Of a stretch of DNA of 64,000 bases, positions 14,810 through 27,105 are shown in pieces; within the stretch, counting starts at the first letter, position 1; every line of letters starts with the position of its first letter. This DNA comes from Chrysomallon squamiferum (lineage: Eukaryota; Mollusca; Gastropoda; Neomphalida; Peltospiridae): the NCBI GenBank assembly GCA_012295275.1, contig CM022672.1, positions 20,616,894 to 20,680,893 of the forward strand, given 5' to 3'. The position numbers and the translations under genes are program-made. The notes beneath the pieces were generated by a model. That model was not told the origin of the DNA. It saw nothing but the letters and a program-made list of their open reading frames with translations, and made no database searches.

Positions 14810-15430
14810 TTAAAAATCACCTAAATCACAAGGTTTACAGAAAGTGGTTTCAAATATTGGCACTAGTGTCTCTAGGCTGTGACTTGGAACTGGTTGTCTG
14901 GTAAATCCCCATGAATCAACATCAATGTTTTCAGTAGACACACTTCTGTTCCCTAGTGACATTCCGAATGTACTTGTTGAAAGACTGCCTGTACTCTTTG
15001 CTGGTCTTAATCTCGTCTTTGATGATCTTGTATCAACTGAGGATATACAAATGTCTTCAAAAGACTGAGCCACTGAATCGTTCACGTTAATCTTGTGTAA
15101 AATCGTCTGCGTCTTTCCTTCTCTTGCTGTTCCTTTTTGTGATTCAAAATTAAGAATTTCTTCATCAGCTCTCGATGATCTTGTCCTTTGTGTGTTATTC
15201 GGACCTGCAGAAGAAATGTGTTTCAAATTCTGAGTCTTCAGTGCATCCCCAGTTTTCTTATTTTCAGAAGCATCAGAACCATGATGCCTACTTGACAGCT
15301 TCTGTTTTGTTTTGTCTTGATCACCTCTGTTTGATGATTTGTCCAGAATTGTTTTATTTAGTTTACTTCTCTTTTGTCTGAAGGAGTTGTCTTCTTTCAG
15401 TGCCTGAATAAATGCTGCTGACACTCTACC
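14810..15430 (-). CDS. BTBD8: BTBD8-like last exon: disordered C-terminal tail
   Basis: This exon opens GRVSAAFIQALKED in frame after exon 11 and runs 206 residues to a TAA at 14810-14812. It is rich in Ser, Lys, Asp and Asn (DKSSNRGDQDKTKQK, DTRSSKTRLRPAKSTGS) and ends in a more ordered hydrophobic stretch (TLVPIFETTFCKPCDLGDF). No known domain was recognised. Vertebrate BTBD8 carries a tail of more than a thousand residues; no further coding exon was seen between 9.8 and 14.8 kb, so either this lineage has the short form or later exons are missed. Confidence 0.85.
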   Translation of the reverse strand, partial: GRVSAAFIQALKEDNSFRQKRSKLNKTILDKSSNRGDQDKTKQKLSSRHHGSDASENKKTGDALKTQNLKHISSAGPNNTQRTRSSRADEEILNFESQKGTAREGKTQTILHKINVNDSVAQSFEDICISSVDTRSSKTRLRPAKSTGSLSTSTFGMSLGNRSVSTENIDVDSWGFTRQPVPSHSLETLVPIFETTFCKPCDLGDF

Positions 15431-18400
15431 CTATAATGAAAATAACCAGGTCTCAGCATAAACTGATGTTTTGTATTAGCAACACTGTAATCAGAAATAT
15501 TTATATCAGGAATAAATACATTAAAAAATAACAATTCATGTGACAAAATAATATCTAATACCTTTAACAGATTTGATTTTTCTTATGTTATATTGTAATA
15601 ATAATAATAAAAATAAAAATCTTTAAAAAAAATATTTAACAAAATCGATATATATATATATATGCTGTCTTTGAAAATATTTTAGTTGTTGAAAATATAT
15701 AAATGAAAAAATGCTTCATTTTGACAGCAGAATTATTTATTAATAAATTCAACTACAAAATCTTAAGATTAATCTTGATATCGTTCATTTTGTCTTAAAA
15801 AATATACTACTGAAAATTACAGAAGTATTTTATTTGTTTATCACAGTAACAGTAATCATAAATTGATTGAGTTAAAAAATCTACATGTAGTTAATAATAT
15901 AACAAGGACAAAAATATATCAGTAACTGTAAAGTTGATTTTCTCAGAAAATTTGTAGTAAATAATAAATATCATGTATAAAATAACTGCATAGGACTATC
16001 TCCTAGAGACAAACAACATATTTCATTATTGACAAAATGTCATCATATCTGTAGACACTAGCTCTCTTCTAAAGAAAGAAAAAAAAATGAAAAAGAATAA
16101 ATAAATAAAAAAGTAAATATATAAAATAAAATATACATACATTAAAAATTATTTAGAAAAAAAAAAAAAAAATTACAAATGATAAAATGTATGCTATCCA
16201 GTGATTACAATACTAGCAAATCAAATTAGAAAATTATCATATAATAAAGGAAACAAAACTGAATGTGAATTACTAAAACCTAAACAGACACTTACTTTTT
16301 GGACACTTTGTTGTTTAATGTTTGCTCCTTTTCCTTTGACATAAGGATCAATACAAACAAATGATGAACCTAAATAAAATAAATGAATATTATTACTTCA
16401 CTACCTTTTAATTCACTGGTTTAACAAGCTGAATCAGCAATCTTTAGATGTTATAAGCTTTAACTCTAACTTAATTCCTGTCAAATGTTCTTTACCTAAA
16501 TTCTCTAGCATGTGAAACATTTTAGATATAAATGAATATGGATATGGAAGTTCACACAGAGTAAAATTGAATGCAAATGTTTTATTATTTTATCCACTTA
16601 ATTCTATATGTATTTTTTTTTAAAAAGAAACAAAAAAATGAAGAAAAAAAGTATCATAAAACTAAAAATATAATTTTACCAATAGTTTTTGTACAGTTCC
16701 CCCAACCAACTTTTTCTGTTTTGACTAAACTGAAATGTTAACTTATATGAAAAATAATTTTAAAATTTTTAATAAAAAATTACTGTAAATCTTTGTTTTT
16801 AATGATGGAAATTTGAACTTGCAAGTTCTAAATGAAGCCTATATTTTTACAACACAGAAAATAAACAGTTATTATTAAACACTTAATTGTTAAAAAAAAC
16901 AAAACAATTGTAAACAAAATTAATAATGCAGTATTTCATTACTCTGCAAGATCTTTGTTTTGATATCTTCTGGTAGCAGCTGCCACTCTGCTGTCTGTGT
17001 GACCTGGTGTATGTACACCTTGATGTAGGACTCACAGTGGGATATCAGACTTCGCAGCAGATGTGTAACATCCTGAAATTGTGAAGAAGAAAACAAAAAC
17101 AAAAATTAAAAAAACTGACAAAATATGAAATAAAACAAGACTGAAGAACTGTATAAAATTAGTGAACTTAGATTTACACAGTATTTCTGCTGCTCTGGGA
17201 ATGTCACACAATAATAATAAAATAATAAGTGCAATGTCTTTTGATAAAAAAAGTTTACAATACCTGTGTTATATACTGGAAGTTCAATATATGGAGAATG
17301 TTTATTAAATGGCTGAGTGCTGATGTTTATAGATAATAATAAGAAGAACAAAAATGATGTCGATGATTATAATAATAATAACCATACTACTACTGCTAAT
17401 AATAATAATAATAATAATGGGTAAGAAGAACTAGACTACTACTACTACTACTACTAATGATAACAACAACAATACTACTATTAATAATAATTATAACAAC
17501 AATGAGAATACACCTACAACAAATATAACCAACAATAAGACCACTACTAATAATAACAAGCAATAAAAATAATAGTAATAACAAGAACAGTACAGTAGCT
17601 GTTGTTACTGCTAGTATTATTACTACCATAACTACAAAGATCATTACTGCTACTACCTCTACTGCCATAATAATAATAATAATAACAACAAACAACAACA
17701 ATACCTCTCCATATATTTGGTCTTCTTGACTGGTATTAAATTCGTGTAGCCTAAGAAGAGCTCTGTATGAGCCACAAGCTTTCTCAGTGGGCAAAGAATC
17801 TATGACAGTTCTAAATATTTCATCCAGGAAACTTCCACTCCAGGCTGCACGCTGTAAATAATAGTTATCTTCTTAAAAGATGAAATCAACTGTTGTGTGT
17901 ACATATATATATATACACACAACAGTTGATTTGTAACTTAATTCCTGTCAAATCTTCTTTACCTAAATTCATTTTAGATATAATATTTCACTTAAATGAA
18001 TATGGAAGTTCACACAGAGTTAAAAAGAAACAAAAAAAAAATGAAGAAAAAAGTAACATGTACACATACACACAAACATTTTTTCTCTCACCATATTAAC
18101 GATGAAAAAAATTAATATTAATAAAGATCTTAATATAGACATTTCTTATCTGGCTATTTTAAAAAATATATATTTAAAAAAGAAAACTGCAGACAATTAA
18201 ATCTGAAACAAAAAGACCCACTCAGTTTTGTAGGAGATTTGCACCTATAAAATTAACCAAAAATTAAATAAAAAACAAATAACTAAATAAATATATAAAT
18301 AAATGAAATTAAAAAAAACAACATAAAAATTAAAAAAAAAAAAATTAAGATAATTATTGTATTGAAAAACAAAATTATAATAGTAATAAAAAATAATAAA

Positions 18401-21400
18401 TAGAAAAGTAAATAAGATATAGCTAGTAAATTACAAAATTAAAAAATACAAATATAAAAAAATATGTCAGTGACTGAATGCATATAACAGTAATAATACT
18501 TCTAATTACAGTGGACTCTGTCAAAAGCCAAAGACTCAATTTATTTTATCATTTTAAGTACATCAGTGTATGAATGTTCGGTCACTGGGTTATTGAGTGT
18601 ATCATCAATCCATTCAATTTTTGAATTCGTTGGTCCTTACTCTCTGCTGAAATGTTGGTTTTGTACAATTGTCGGTAATGGTCACTACATTTTATAATGT
18701 CAAATACTGAATGTATTCATAATTTAATTTGAATTTCCAGGGTTCAGGTAATGGGTTGACATGAACAAAATAATCACCTTTGTGTACTAAACTTCACTTT
18801 ACTTTTAACACACAGCAAAGTCTTAGTCACTTTCATTGTTCTTTTTGTTAAATTTTATTTATTTTATTTATTATTATTATTATTAAATATATATTACTTG
18901 GAAGTTGAAACCACCAGCATTTTGTATCCATTTTGTCCAATGATCACATGAATACATTTTTGTTAATTCAGACAAATTATATATATTTTTTTTATTAGAG
19001 TCTGACAAAAAACAGTTCTTTTAAACTTGTATACAAACTAAATTAATTGAGACTGACATGATAACTGATTGAAAAGGTGTGCAATTAACTGTTATGCAAG
19101 TAATCATAAACAAACATAAGAACAAAACCTTTGGTAAGTACTTTTATGCTGTGAGTAGTTTGTTACAGGCCCTGTTTTAATAGAAACAGAACATCAATGT
19201 ATTCAGGTAGCTTGGTTATATCTTATTGTCTCATTTTGCCTTTATAAAACCACACTTCACCCTATTTTTCTTGCCAGCATGAACTCTGCATAGCAAAATC
19301 TTTCTGTTCACATAATGGATTTGATGAAAACTCTCCAACAGTTTTGCTTTAGAAAGTTTGATATGTTGTCGTTTATTGGTCACTCTGACATGAATTCAAT
19401 AGGACAATGCAAAATGTTTGCGACCCTAAATCTAAATGAGTGAATTCATTTAGGTATCAACCCACACAAATAATAATCTTGTTCATTTAGCTACATATAG
19501 TAATTACAAGAAGTACTGCATCATTGTTTTAAGTCTTCAAAGAAGCACACTGATTTCAAATTGCCGCTTTTGTTTAAGAAGTGATTGTACTTGCAAAACT
19601 GTGTGCCATTGTTGAAAATGCTAATTACTACATAAATTTTTCTCTTGTTCTGGAATTTATAGTTAATCTGGATTAGACAGGGTGTTGTTCATACTGTTCA
19701 TAACAGATTAACGATAGCTGGATGGACTTTAAAATGGTGCTGGTTTTCACCAAAATCAAGATTATTTTCTCAAAGTCCACTGTATATGAATGTAATGAAA
19801 AAATAAATAAAATAAAAGGCCTCACCCTTCCCCATGATAAGAACTGTTCTGATCCTACAACATCAACAAAGTGCTGACTAGTGTATTCAATAGCAAGTTC
19901 TAGCAATTTGTTTGTCCAGTGCAGGACTGACTCAGCCCATTTCACCCTGGGCAGGCTGTTACTCAGCTTGTGGCAGTCTAGAATAGTTTCTATCACCGTT
20001 TTCTCAGTCTGCAACAACATATATAACTGAACAGTTAAATTGCATTTATAAAAAATTTTCATTGAATGTAAAGTAATTAAGTTTTAGAAAGACTGGGTCT
20101 TCGTATTTAGCCCTTAACTGTACTTGGCAATACAGGTACCGAACCATTTATCCAGCAAGCTTAGGACTGGGGGTGCCCTGGATTTCTGGATACAGACTAA
20201 AAAAAATACTCAAAATATAAAATAAACAATGAAAATGAAAGAATAAAACTGTATTTAACAGATAAAAATTAATACACTTCTAAAGCAATCTCTGTTTGAT
20301 GTTTATTAATTCACTTGAAATTGTTAAAATACATGTATAAAATGAATTTTTCACTAATAAGTTGTGTTTCTGCTAATCTTTTTGACATGATAATAAATGA
20401 AAATGATATTTAAGTAAAACAAATAATAATATATTGTGGATAGGATCCCGTGTATATAGCAATACTTTTACTTGAATTGGTGTTATGGAAACCAATCAAA
20501 GGTTGCCAGTTTTCTAGGTTTTTGTTCATTTTTCAGCATCTTTAGTCATAAATGTGTCCCTCAGAAATACCATTCTGTTGGCATAATTATGTAACAGAGA
20601 TGACTTTTTGTAAGATGTGTGTACCATCTTTTATATTAAAAAAAACTAAGAGAGATTTTCATAAAAAAATTACAGTACAAGCTAAATATTTATATTTTCA
20701 CTGATTTTTAATCACTTAAAAATAGGAGGTTGTCTTAATCTTAAATATAAGTTATTCTTATCACCTAACCTAAATACTAAACTTTGTTAAAAATAAAGTA
20801 AGGCAAAAAAACAAAAACAAAAACAAAATTATCCCATCAACCCTTCAAATCATAGAGCATTAGTTTACAAATTAACACTATGTATTATGGTCTTAAAACA
20901 AACTTACAAGATGTGATGCTATATAATCACAGGAAAGTTGCATAATCTCATCTGGGAGTCCAGCAAAAGACTTTGTGGCCCAAAACTTAGTGAAAGACTT
21001 GGCCAGAACCTTGAAACATCGCTCTTCAATGTCATCGAGGTGAAATGAGACCGACAGCATTAGTGCTTCAGCAAGAGTGGAAGAACAAACGGTGCATGGC
21101 TACAACAGAAAGACATGCTTCTAAATATACACACACTTATACATACTAAATAATAACAGATAAAAGAATTATAACAAAACAATTTAAGAAATAATATTAC
21201 CCAAAAAATATTTCTTAAAAATAGATTTAACTGTGTAAAAAGATGGACATATGCCCACAAATATATATTGTGATGATGGTAATAAAATGAAATTTAAAGA
21301 AATGATTTTTCTCTCTAAAGAATTGTAATATCTTTTAGTGTTGTTTTTCTTGTACTGAAATTAAACTTTTGTAGATTTCTATTTACCTGTGTACAAAATA

Positions 21401-21663
21401 TACAAGATATCAATTTTTTTTTTTTAAATCAAATTTTTATTTCTTTGCATCATATTAATATTTAAGTTTAATAATGTTCTCATTTAGAGCTTTGTCTATA
21501 CAATATTTAAAATGTTCTATTTAATAAATTAAAATTATATGTAGTAATACACATTATTTTGTAGAAATATTATTTTTAAAAGATCCCATTTAGTTTATTC
21601 ATAAAATAATTATTAAAAAAAAATCAAGTATTAATAAAAATAAAATAAAATAATACACCATAT

Positions 21664-21697
<34 letters not shown>

Positions 21698-24600
21698 TAC
21701 ATTATATATATTATATTATACTGACATACCTTGTGAAAGAAATGGCAGTATTCTTTTCCTGAGATGAAAGCTCACAACATCTTTAAGTCCTTCAATTCCA
21801 TACATATCAGATACAAGCAGCAGTTCTGAAAGAGGGCAGCTTTTGTTGATCTGTATCACTCCTCCATACAGGTACAGTAGAGCTTGTTCAAAAACATTGG
21901 CAGAGACACTGAAATAACATGTACTCGGTAATCAATGTGTGTGTGTGTGTGTATTGATGTGTCAGTCTGTCTGTATGCAATTTTGTGTACAAAACAAAAA
22001 TATATTCATATTACATGATTATAAATATATTTTATGCTTGGAGTGAAACTAGGAATGAACTACTGAAAATATATCACCATGATTTTTTTTTTTATATAAT
22101 ACTGAAATAATGTGTGAGTGTTTCTGTATGCATTTTCATGTACAAAACAAAAATATATTCATATTACATGATTATAAATACATTTTATACTTGGAGTGAA
22201 ACTAGGAATGAAATACTGAAAATATATCACCATGATTTATTTTTGTATAAAATATTGAAATAACCAAAAAGGAATGTTGATCTTTTTTAGTATGTATTTT
22301 AAAGTGACAAAATTGATTTAGATATTTAAATATATAAATAAATAAATATATATATATATATATAAATTAAAAATTGACATTTATCTACATATATGTTATG
22401 TTAGTAACATTCTAATTAACTTATTATACAACATCAAATTTTTTTAAAAAGAAGAACAATTTTTTTTTGAAATGTGTTAATTTATAATTAGGCATTCCTA
22501 CATTCACTGTCCATTATTAAAAGAAAAACAATCACTGTTTAAACAATTACACACACAGACACACATATATAAAATAAAACATCAGAAGCCACACTCTGAC
22601 AACCACAGTATGATAATTACTAACCCTTCCAGGTTGATACAGCTGTTACAACTCTCACTCCATGATCCACCAAACATGGCTGAAAAATATGCACTTCTTG
22701 CTGCTAGAATACATCTAAAAATAATATGTAGAGAAAAAAAAAAAAAAAAAAAAAAAAAATATTGAATTTTTGAAATATTTAACACACATATAATAAAAGA
22801 AGCAAATCCTCCTCATCCTAAATATGAGTCAACTCAAATTAAAAATGTTAAAAAAAAACCTTAAAGGTTTTAAAAAAATAAGAATTATGTCCCTTTTCTT
22901 GTGCTTATTTCTTTTACAGCATAATTTTTTCTTTTTACATTTACAACTGAAGAACAAAATATTCTACAAATCTAAGTTGATACATTTTATATTTAACTGA
23001 AAATATGACCTAAATTGTTTGAATAAAGATCTAAATGTCTAGCAAAAACAAAGTTTTATAGTAAAAGTTTATGAAAAATGCCCAGACATTCATATTTATA
23101 TACAACAGATTTCAGTAAACAGTCAGCTATAACTAATTTAAATATGACTGATCTTTCCAAGCCCCCCAATAATATTCAGAAATAAAAAGACACTAAATTA
23201 TATTAATCATATTACAAGCTAAATTATGTTTTATGAAAAATGCGATAATGATAACAGCAACAATACATTTTGAAAAAGTGAATAACACTTACTTGTACAT
23301 TTTGAAAATGTGAAAAGTAATTACTTATGAGTTCTGAAAATGTGAATACTAAGTTTTTGTGAGTTTTGAAAATGTAAATACCTGTGCATTTTTTAACTGT
23401 GAATGATACTTACTTGTGAGTTTTGAAAATGTGACCTGACACAATTATTTCTTGATCACTTCCCCATTCTTCTAGATACAAACTTATCAGATTCTGCCCA
23501 AGGCTGCTGCAAGCCTCATACCTGTCTTTGGAATTTTCACTCAAGGAATCATCTCTTCCATTAACACTGTAGTTAAACTTATCCTTATTTCTGACATGCT
23601 CTAATGATAAATTGTCTTCCAAAGAACAAAGAGTAACATTTGTTGATGTGGCAAGTTTATCTGATTCTTCAGAATTGGGTTGAAGCTTGTTGTGACTCAT
23701 GGAGGATTTGAAATCTCTGTGATCAGTACTAACATTAGCCAAGACATGATCAGATGATTTTGAATGACTGTCATCAATGGAAGGAATAGTCAAATTGTGA
23801 TCAGATGACTCTGAATGACCTTCATCAAAGTTAATTCTATTCAAATCAAGATCAGATGATTTTGAATGACCTTCAACAGTGGGAATGCTAGTCAATTTTG
23901 GATCAGATGATTTTGAAAGACTTTCATCAACACTAATATTAGTCAAGCTGTGGTGGTAGTTGCTGGTGCTACAGTTTTCTATTTGTGGTTCCATGTCTTT
24001 TAAACAGAGATTCATTTCTGAATCTTGCACATCTGCTTCTCTGGAATTCTTACTAGTATCTTCACAGTGTTTGTTTTTGTCCATGTCATCTGAAATATCT
24101 TTACTGTATTTGTCATCATGACTCGAGACATCAGTGTGTTGACAATTTAGTTGAAACTCAACAGTTCTATCACACAGTGCTAAGGAATTCCCGTCAAGGG
24201 TAAACTCTGTTAATTTTGTGTTGTAACTACTAATTTGCCTTTCCTCTTGCAGTTCATTTTGGACTTCTTTTTCTCCCTCTGTTTTGGTGAATCCAGCCAC
24301 TGGAGAAACAGATGTTTTAACCTGTTCACATTTGATCAGATTTTCTTTGTATTCTTCTAAAAGAAGATTCACATTTTCTGTGATATAGAGTTGTCTGCAA
24401 AGCAAACAAAAACAGAAAATTTACTTTCTAGTGAAAAATGTATAATTTATCTAGTTTTGCTGTAAGTTAGTATTTTGCTATTAAAAAATGCTTTCAAGAG
24501 AATAAAAAGAAATGTGGATTTTATTGTGAACCAGTATTTCAGAATGGAAAGTTAAGTTCTAAACACTATAAAGAATAGGAGTTTATAAATAATCAGTAAT

Positions 24601-24703
24601 ACCAATTAAAGTTATTATCTATATGTGCTTGATACATTTCTAAAAGCAAAAATAAACGACAACAATAAAAAAAAAATGACAATAATAAACAAATAAATAA
24701 ATA

Positions 24704-24756
<53 letters not shown>

Positions 24757-25930
24757 CAATAATATTATCAGCACTGAATAATCCAATTATAACTGACTGC
24801 AATGCAACATCTACCTAAATCACAGTAGTATAATGCAATATTAATTTAACAATAATAACTTTATTGCACATCAGAAATATTTATCTAGGATTTTTTTAAT
24901 TCATGAACATCTAAATTAAATATTCATGAAACTGAAAAAACAAAAGATAAAACTTTTTGTGAAGTTTGTTACTTTTTTTTGCTATATACTGGTGATGTAG
25001 AAGAAAGTTATTATTTGCCATTCAGAATTTGTCATTTGCTATAGATTTACTGTTAAGTCTTTTTAATCAAATTGTTTTTACTAATCCGAACTACCACAAG
25101 TAATGATTACTTCAGAAACACATATCCATCCTGTCCTTGCAGACCACCTATTTTTAACACAATGTTCTCTGATGTTGTCGATTTTGCAGGTAACAGAAAA
25201 TAGTTCCCAGTCCTGAAACACAAAGAATGAAGCTATTTAATGTATAATTAAAATTTAAAATCTTAAGAATTCTAAGGTTAATTTTACATTTACAAATTAC
25301 AAATTAGAATATAAAAAATATATCATCTCTGTTAAAATTTTAAAAAGTAGACCATAAACTAAATAGTTAATATGTTGTTTTATTTAAATTCTATTTGTAT
25401 GTATCTGTGTACTTTTCTTTTTATTTATTTATAGAAAATGAAAAATTAATTAATGAACAATGAAAATAAATTGAAAAATATCATTCTAAAATAATTTCCA
25501 AAATGATATGGTTTTTATTTAAAAATAAATATATATAAACAATTTAAATCAACCTGCAATTAAAGAATTTTTTTTTTTTAAATAAATGTGTATTTAGCAA
25601 CATCTTTACACTTATTTATCTATTAATCATTATTAGGTTTCAAATATGCATGGTGTTGAATAAAGATGACACAAGAGAAAGGAAACCTAAGATCAATACT
25701 ATATAGATTATGATTAGCAGCTTAGGATTTATTTTGTATTTCTTTGCAGGTAAGCATGCAGCCTTGTATTCAACAACATTCAAAATAAAACATGTATGGC
25801 ATTAAAAAATAAATATTATCTTGTCATTTTAGTTCTGCGACAGGTAACAGATCATCTATCCAGATTTCAGAAAACTAGTTCTAGAAGTATGCTAATTTGT
25901 CTTAAATGCTTTCATGCTTTTTTTCATTAT

Positions 25931-25975
<45 letters not shown>

Positions 25976-26566
25976 AGCCTTTACTGAGAAACTGGAAAAA
26001 CTAGAAATACAAGTGACCACTAATCCCAAGTCTGCCAGATTAAACAGTCTTGTTCTTTCATCTAAAATATTAAATGCATGGCTTCTTTTCAGTTCAAGTA
26101 TTTAAGCACACGTCACAAACTGACCAATTATGTCTATTTCTATAAAAAATTTAAAAAAAAAAAGGATTTGAAAAGACTAATTTACTCATGACTTACCTGG
26201 CATATATAATCACTGAATGAGCTTTAATGTTCTTTGTTCCACTTACTACAGTTACATCTGTATGTATTTCTTCTGTAAACAATCTAGAATTGAAAATATT
26301 TTTTTTTAAATAAATGTACTTATATGGATTATAGATTTTAAAAGTATGAAATGAAAATAATATTTAAAATAAATTACAGCAAGGATATAAAGTTTCTGTG
26401 GTTTTTTCCAGGATGCTGTTGCTATGGTTATATACCTGAGAATGTCCTCTTTCAGCTGTTCGGCAGTTTGAGTTTGCAGATGTTGTTTTTCTTTCACACA
26501 TTTCTCTACGAATGCAGGGCTTTGGTGAACAGGTGGTAGTTTCATTCTCTCTTTCGGTCGTGCCAT
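14810..26566 (-). CDS. BTBD8: BTBD8-like protein: double BTB domain, BACK-like region, 12 exons
   Basis: Exons, 5' to 3' on the minus strand: 26436-26566, 26197-26283, 25111-25212, 23414-24394, 22625-22714, 21730-21908, 20908-21099, 19826-20008, 17705-17851, 16943-17072, 16296-16369, 14810-15430. All have GT-AG borders and all junctions keep frame except exon 6/7 (see findings). The product is about 970 residues: BTB1 about 47-130, acidic/Ser-rich linker to about 410, BTB2 about 413-520, BACK-like helices about 525-750, Ser/Lys-rich tail. Recognised from my knowledge of vertebrate BTBD8 by the motifs HIFKTHKCILAARSAYFSAM, SDMYGIEGLKDV and SLPRVKWAE in the family order. Long vertebrate BTBD8 (APache) binds AP-2 and acts in clathrin-mediated endocytosis, but its long C-terminal region is absent here, so that role is uncertain for this protein. 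The ATG at 26566 is the first Met of exon 1; no upstream exon was seen. Confidence 0.85.
16296..21099 (-). CDS. BTBD8: BTBD8-like exons 7-11: BACK-like helical region
   Basis: Exons 20908-21099, 19826-20008, 17705-17851, 16943-17072 and 16296-16369. They encode amphipathic helices in the BACK arrangement that follows BTB domains (ALMLSVSFHLDDIEERCFKV, then KFWATKSFAGLPDEIMQLS). SLPRVKWAESVLHW and the later LLPEDIKTKILQS match the order and spacing I know from BTBD8. Exon 10 could read through to a stop (ending EILHY), but splicing at 16942/16941 (A, GTAATG) joins exactly in frame to exon 11, giving LQSSSFVCIDPYVKGKG. The intron between exons 9 and 10 is full of AAT/ACT triplets. The start of exon 7 is uncertain (21099 or 21065). 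Confidence 0.8.
17338..17700. repeat. Trinucleotide-rich intron (AAT, ACT, CTA, AAC)
   Basis: Almost all of the BTBD8-like intron between exons 9 and 10 on the exon 9 side consists of interrupted triplet repeats. The long hydrophobic reading frame across it (Val/Ile/Leu-rich) is a translation of these repeats, not a protein. Confidence 0.85.
20128..20205. repeat. Possible dispersed repeat, copy 1
   Basis: ACCGAACCATTTATCCAGCA ... CCTGGATTTCTGGATACAGA is similar to 59518-59580 (GTCCGGATTTTTGGATACAG). Probably the end of an ancient interspersed element; class unknown. Lies in a BTBD8-like intron. Confidence 0.4.
21730..22714 (-). CDS. BTBD8: BTBD8-like exons 5-6: second BTB domain core
   Basis: Exon 5 (22625-22714) encodes CILAARSAYFSAMFGGSWSE, the BTB helix/strand with the conserved (A/S)RSxYF pattern. 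Exon 6 (21730-21908) encodes VFEQALLYLYGG and SDMYGIEGLKDV, the usual end of a BTB domain: FxxxLxYxYxG, then a hydrophobic helix followed by xYxLxxLK. Phases are 2 into exon 5, 2 into exon 6 and 1 out. A long poly-A/T run lies just upstream of exon 5 (22735-22759, + strand A). Confidence 0.87.
21965..22265. repeat. Tandem duplication (~150 bp) in BTBD8-like intron 5
   Basis: 21967-22108 and 22124-22262 share TACAAAACAAAAATATATTC, GGAGTGAAACTAGGAATGAA and GAAAATATATCACCATGATT with few differences. Confidence 0.88.
23281..23430. repeat. Short tandem copies of the BTBD8-like exon 4 end and donor
   Basis: The real donor region reads ATACTTACTTGTGAGTTTTG and continues AAAATGTGA. Copies near 23288, 23320 and 23350 repeat ACTTACTTGTACATTTTGAA-type sequence followed by AATGTGAA. 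The copy at 23288 still has a perfect GTAAGT on the minus strand. Confidence 0.7.
23414..24394 (-). CDS. BTBD8: BTBD8-like exon 4: Ser/Asp-rich linker with 17-residue repeats, start of BTB2
   Basis: This 981-nt exon is by far the largest of the gene. After the end of BTB1 it encodes a polar, acidic, Ser-rich segment predicted to be disordered. Positions 23692-23946 hold five contiguous units of 17 residues, each ending in a variant of HSKSSD plus two residues. The exon then resumes a folded sequence (NLISLYLEEW, HIFKTHK) that opens BTB2. The length and repeats are unlike the shorter, non-repetitive inter-BTB linker I know from vertebrates. The donor is GTAAGT at 23413, and several short copies of this exon end and donor lie just downstream. 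Confidence 0.85.
24691..24752. repeat. (AAAT)n then (AAT)n microsatellite
   Basis: In BTBD8-like intron 3. Other AAT/ATT runs: 4290-4328, 7597-7629, 28561-28611, 33266-33312, 35137-35175, 37589-37638, 37839-37912, 38307-38335. Confidence 0.97.
25111..26566 (-). CDS. BTBD8: BTBD8-like exons 1-3: N-terminus and first BTB domain
   Basis: Exon 1 (26436-26566) encodes a basic leader and a helix ending KEDILR. Exon 2 (26197-26283) continues with EEIHTDVTVVSGTKNIKAHS, the typical opening of a BTB fold in which a DVT strand is followed by KAHS. Exon 3 (25111-25212) ends GQDGYVFLK and joins in frame to exon 4 (QLYITENVNLLLEEY), the last helices of BTB1. Junction phases are 2, 2 and 2. The donor after exon 3 is GTAATC, weaker than the others. 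BTB domains mediate dimerisation or partner binding; no partner can be named from the sequence. Confidence 0.82.
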
Positions 26567-27074
26567 GGTTTTCCGTACTGAATTACTGTCAGATAATGGA
26601 CCCTTATTTTAAATCAGATCTCTACTAACCTTTGATACAATGAGGTTACTAGTATTTTTCATACTTTAGTCCTATAAATTTATATATATAGTTATATCTG
26701 ATTAACAAAGAACATGTCTGACAATACACGCTAAGTTTCCAATTTCGTGATGAAAATATCCATGGAACATTTAATATTCAATTCATTATCATTCCTTGTC
26801 GGCTTTAGTAAAGGATAAAAACAAAAATGACATCATAAAATATTTCAGTTTTCAAACCAGCATTTATTCACATAGGGTGAAATACAGCATTAAATGTAGT
26901 CTTAAATGGTGTTAAGTGCTGATTAACAAAACTAGACAACAGCAAAACAGCAGTAATCCACATTTTCACATTTATAAACATTGAATGGCAGACACTCGAA
27001 GGGAGATCACTCTAATTGCACTATCTCAAAAACTAATAATTCGCATCACGAAATAAAATATCTTGAATAGATTC

Positions 27075-27105
<31 letters not shown>

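Noticed and set aside
16920-16942. Read-through of exon 10 to a stop as the gene's end
   Set aside because: Splicing at 16942 joins precisely in frame to two further exons with matching family-like sequence, so the read-through is at most a minor isoform.
17396-17794. 132-residue hydrophobic open frame (Val/Ile-rich) suggesting a membrane protein
   Set aside because: Only the first part is real (BTBD8-like exon 9, 17705-17851); the hydrophobic part is a translation of intronic triplet repeats.
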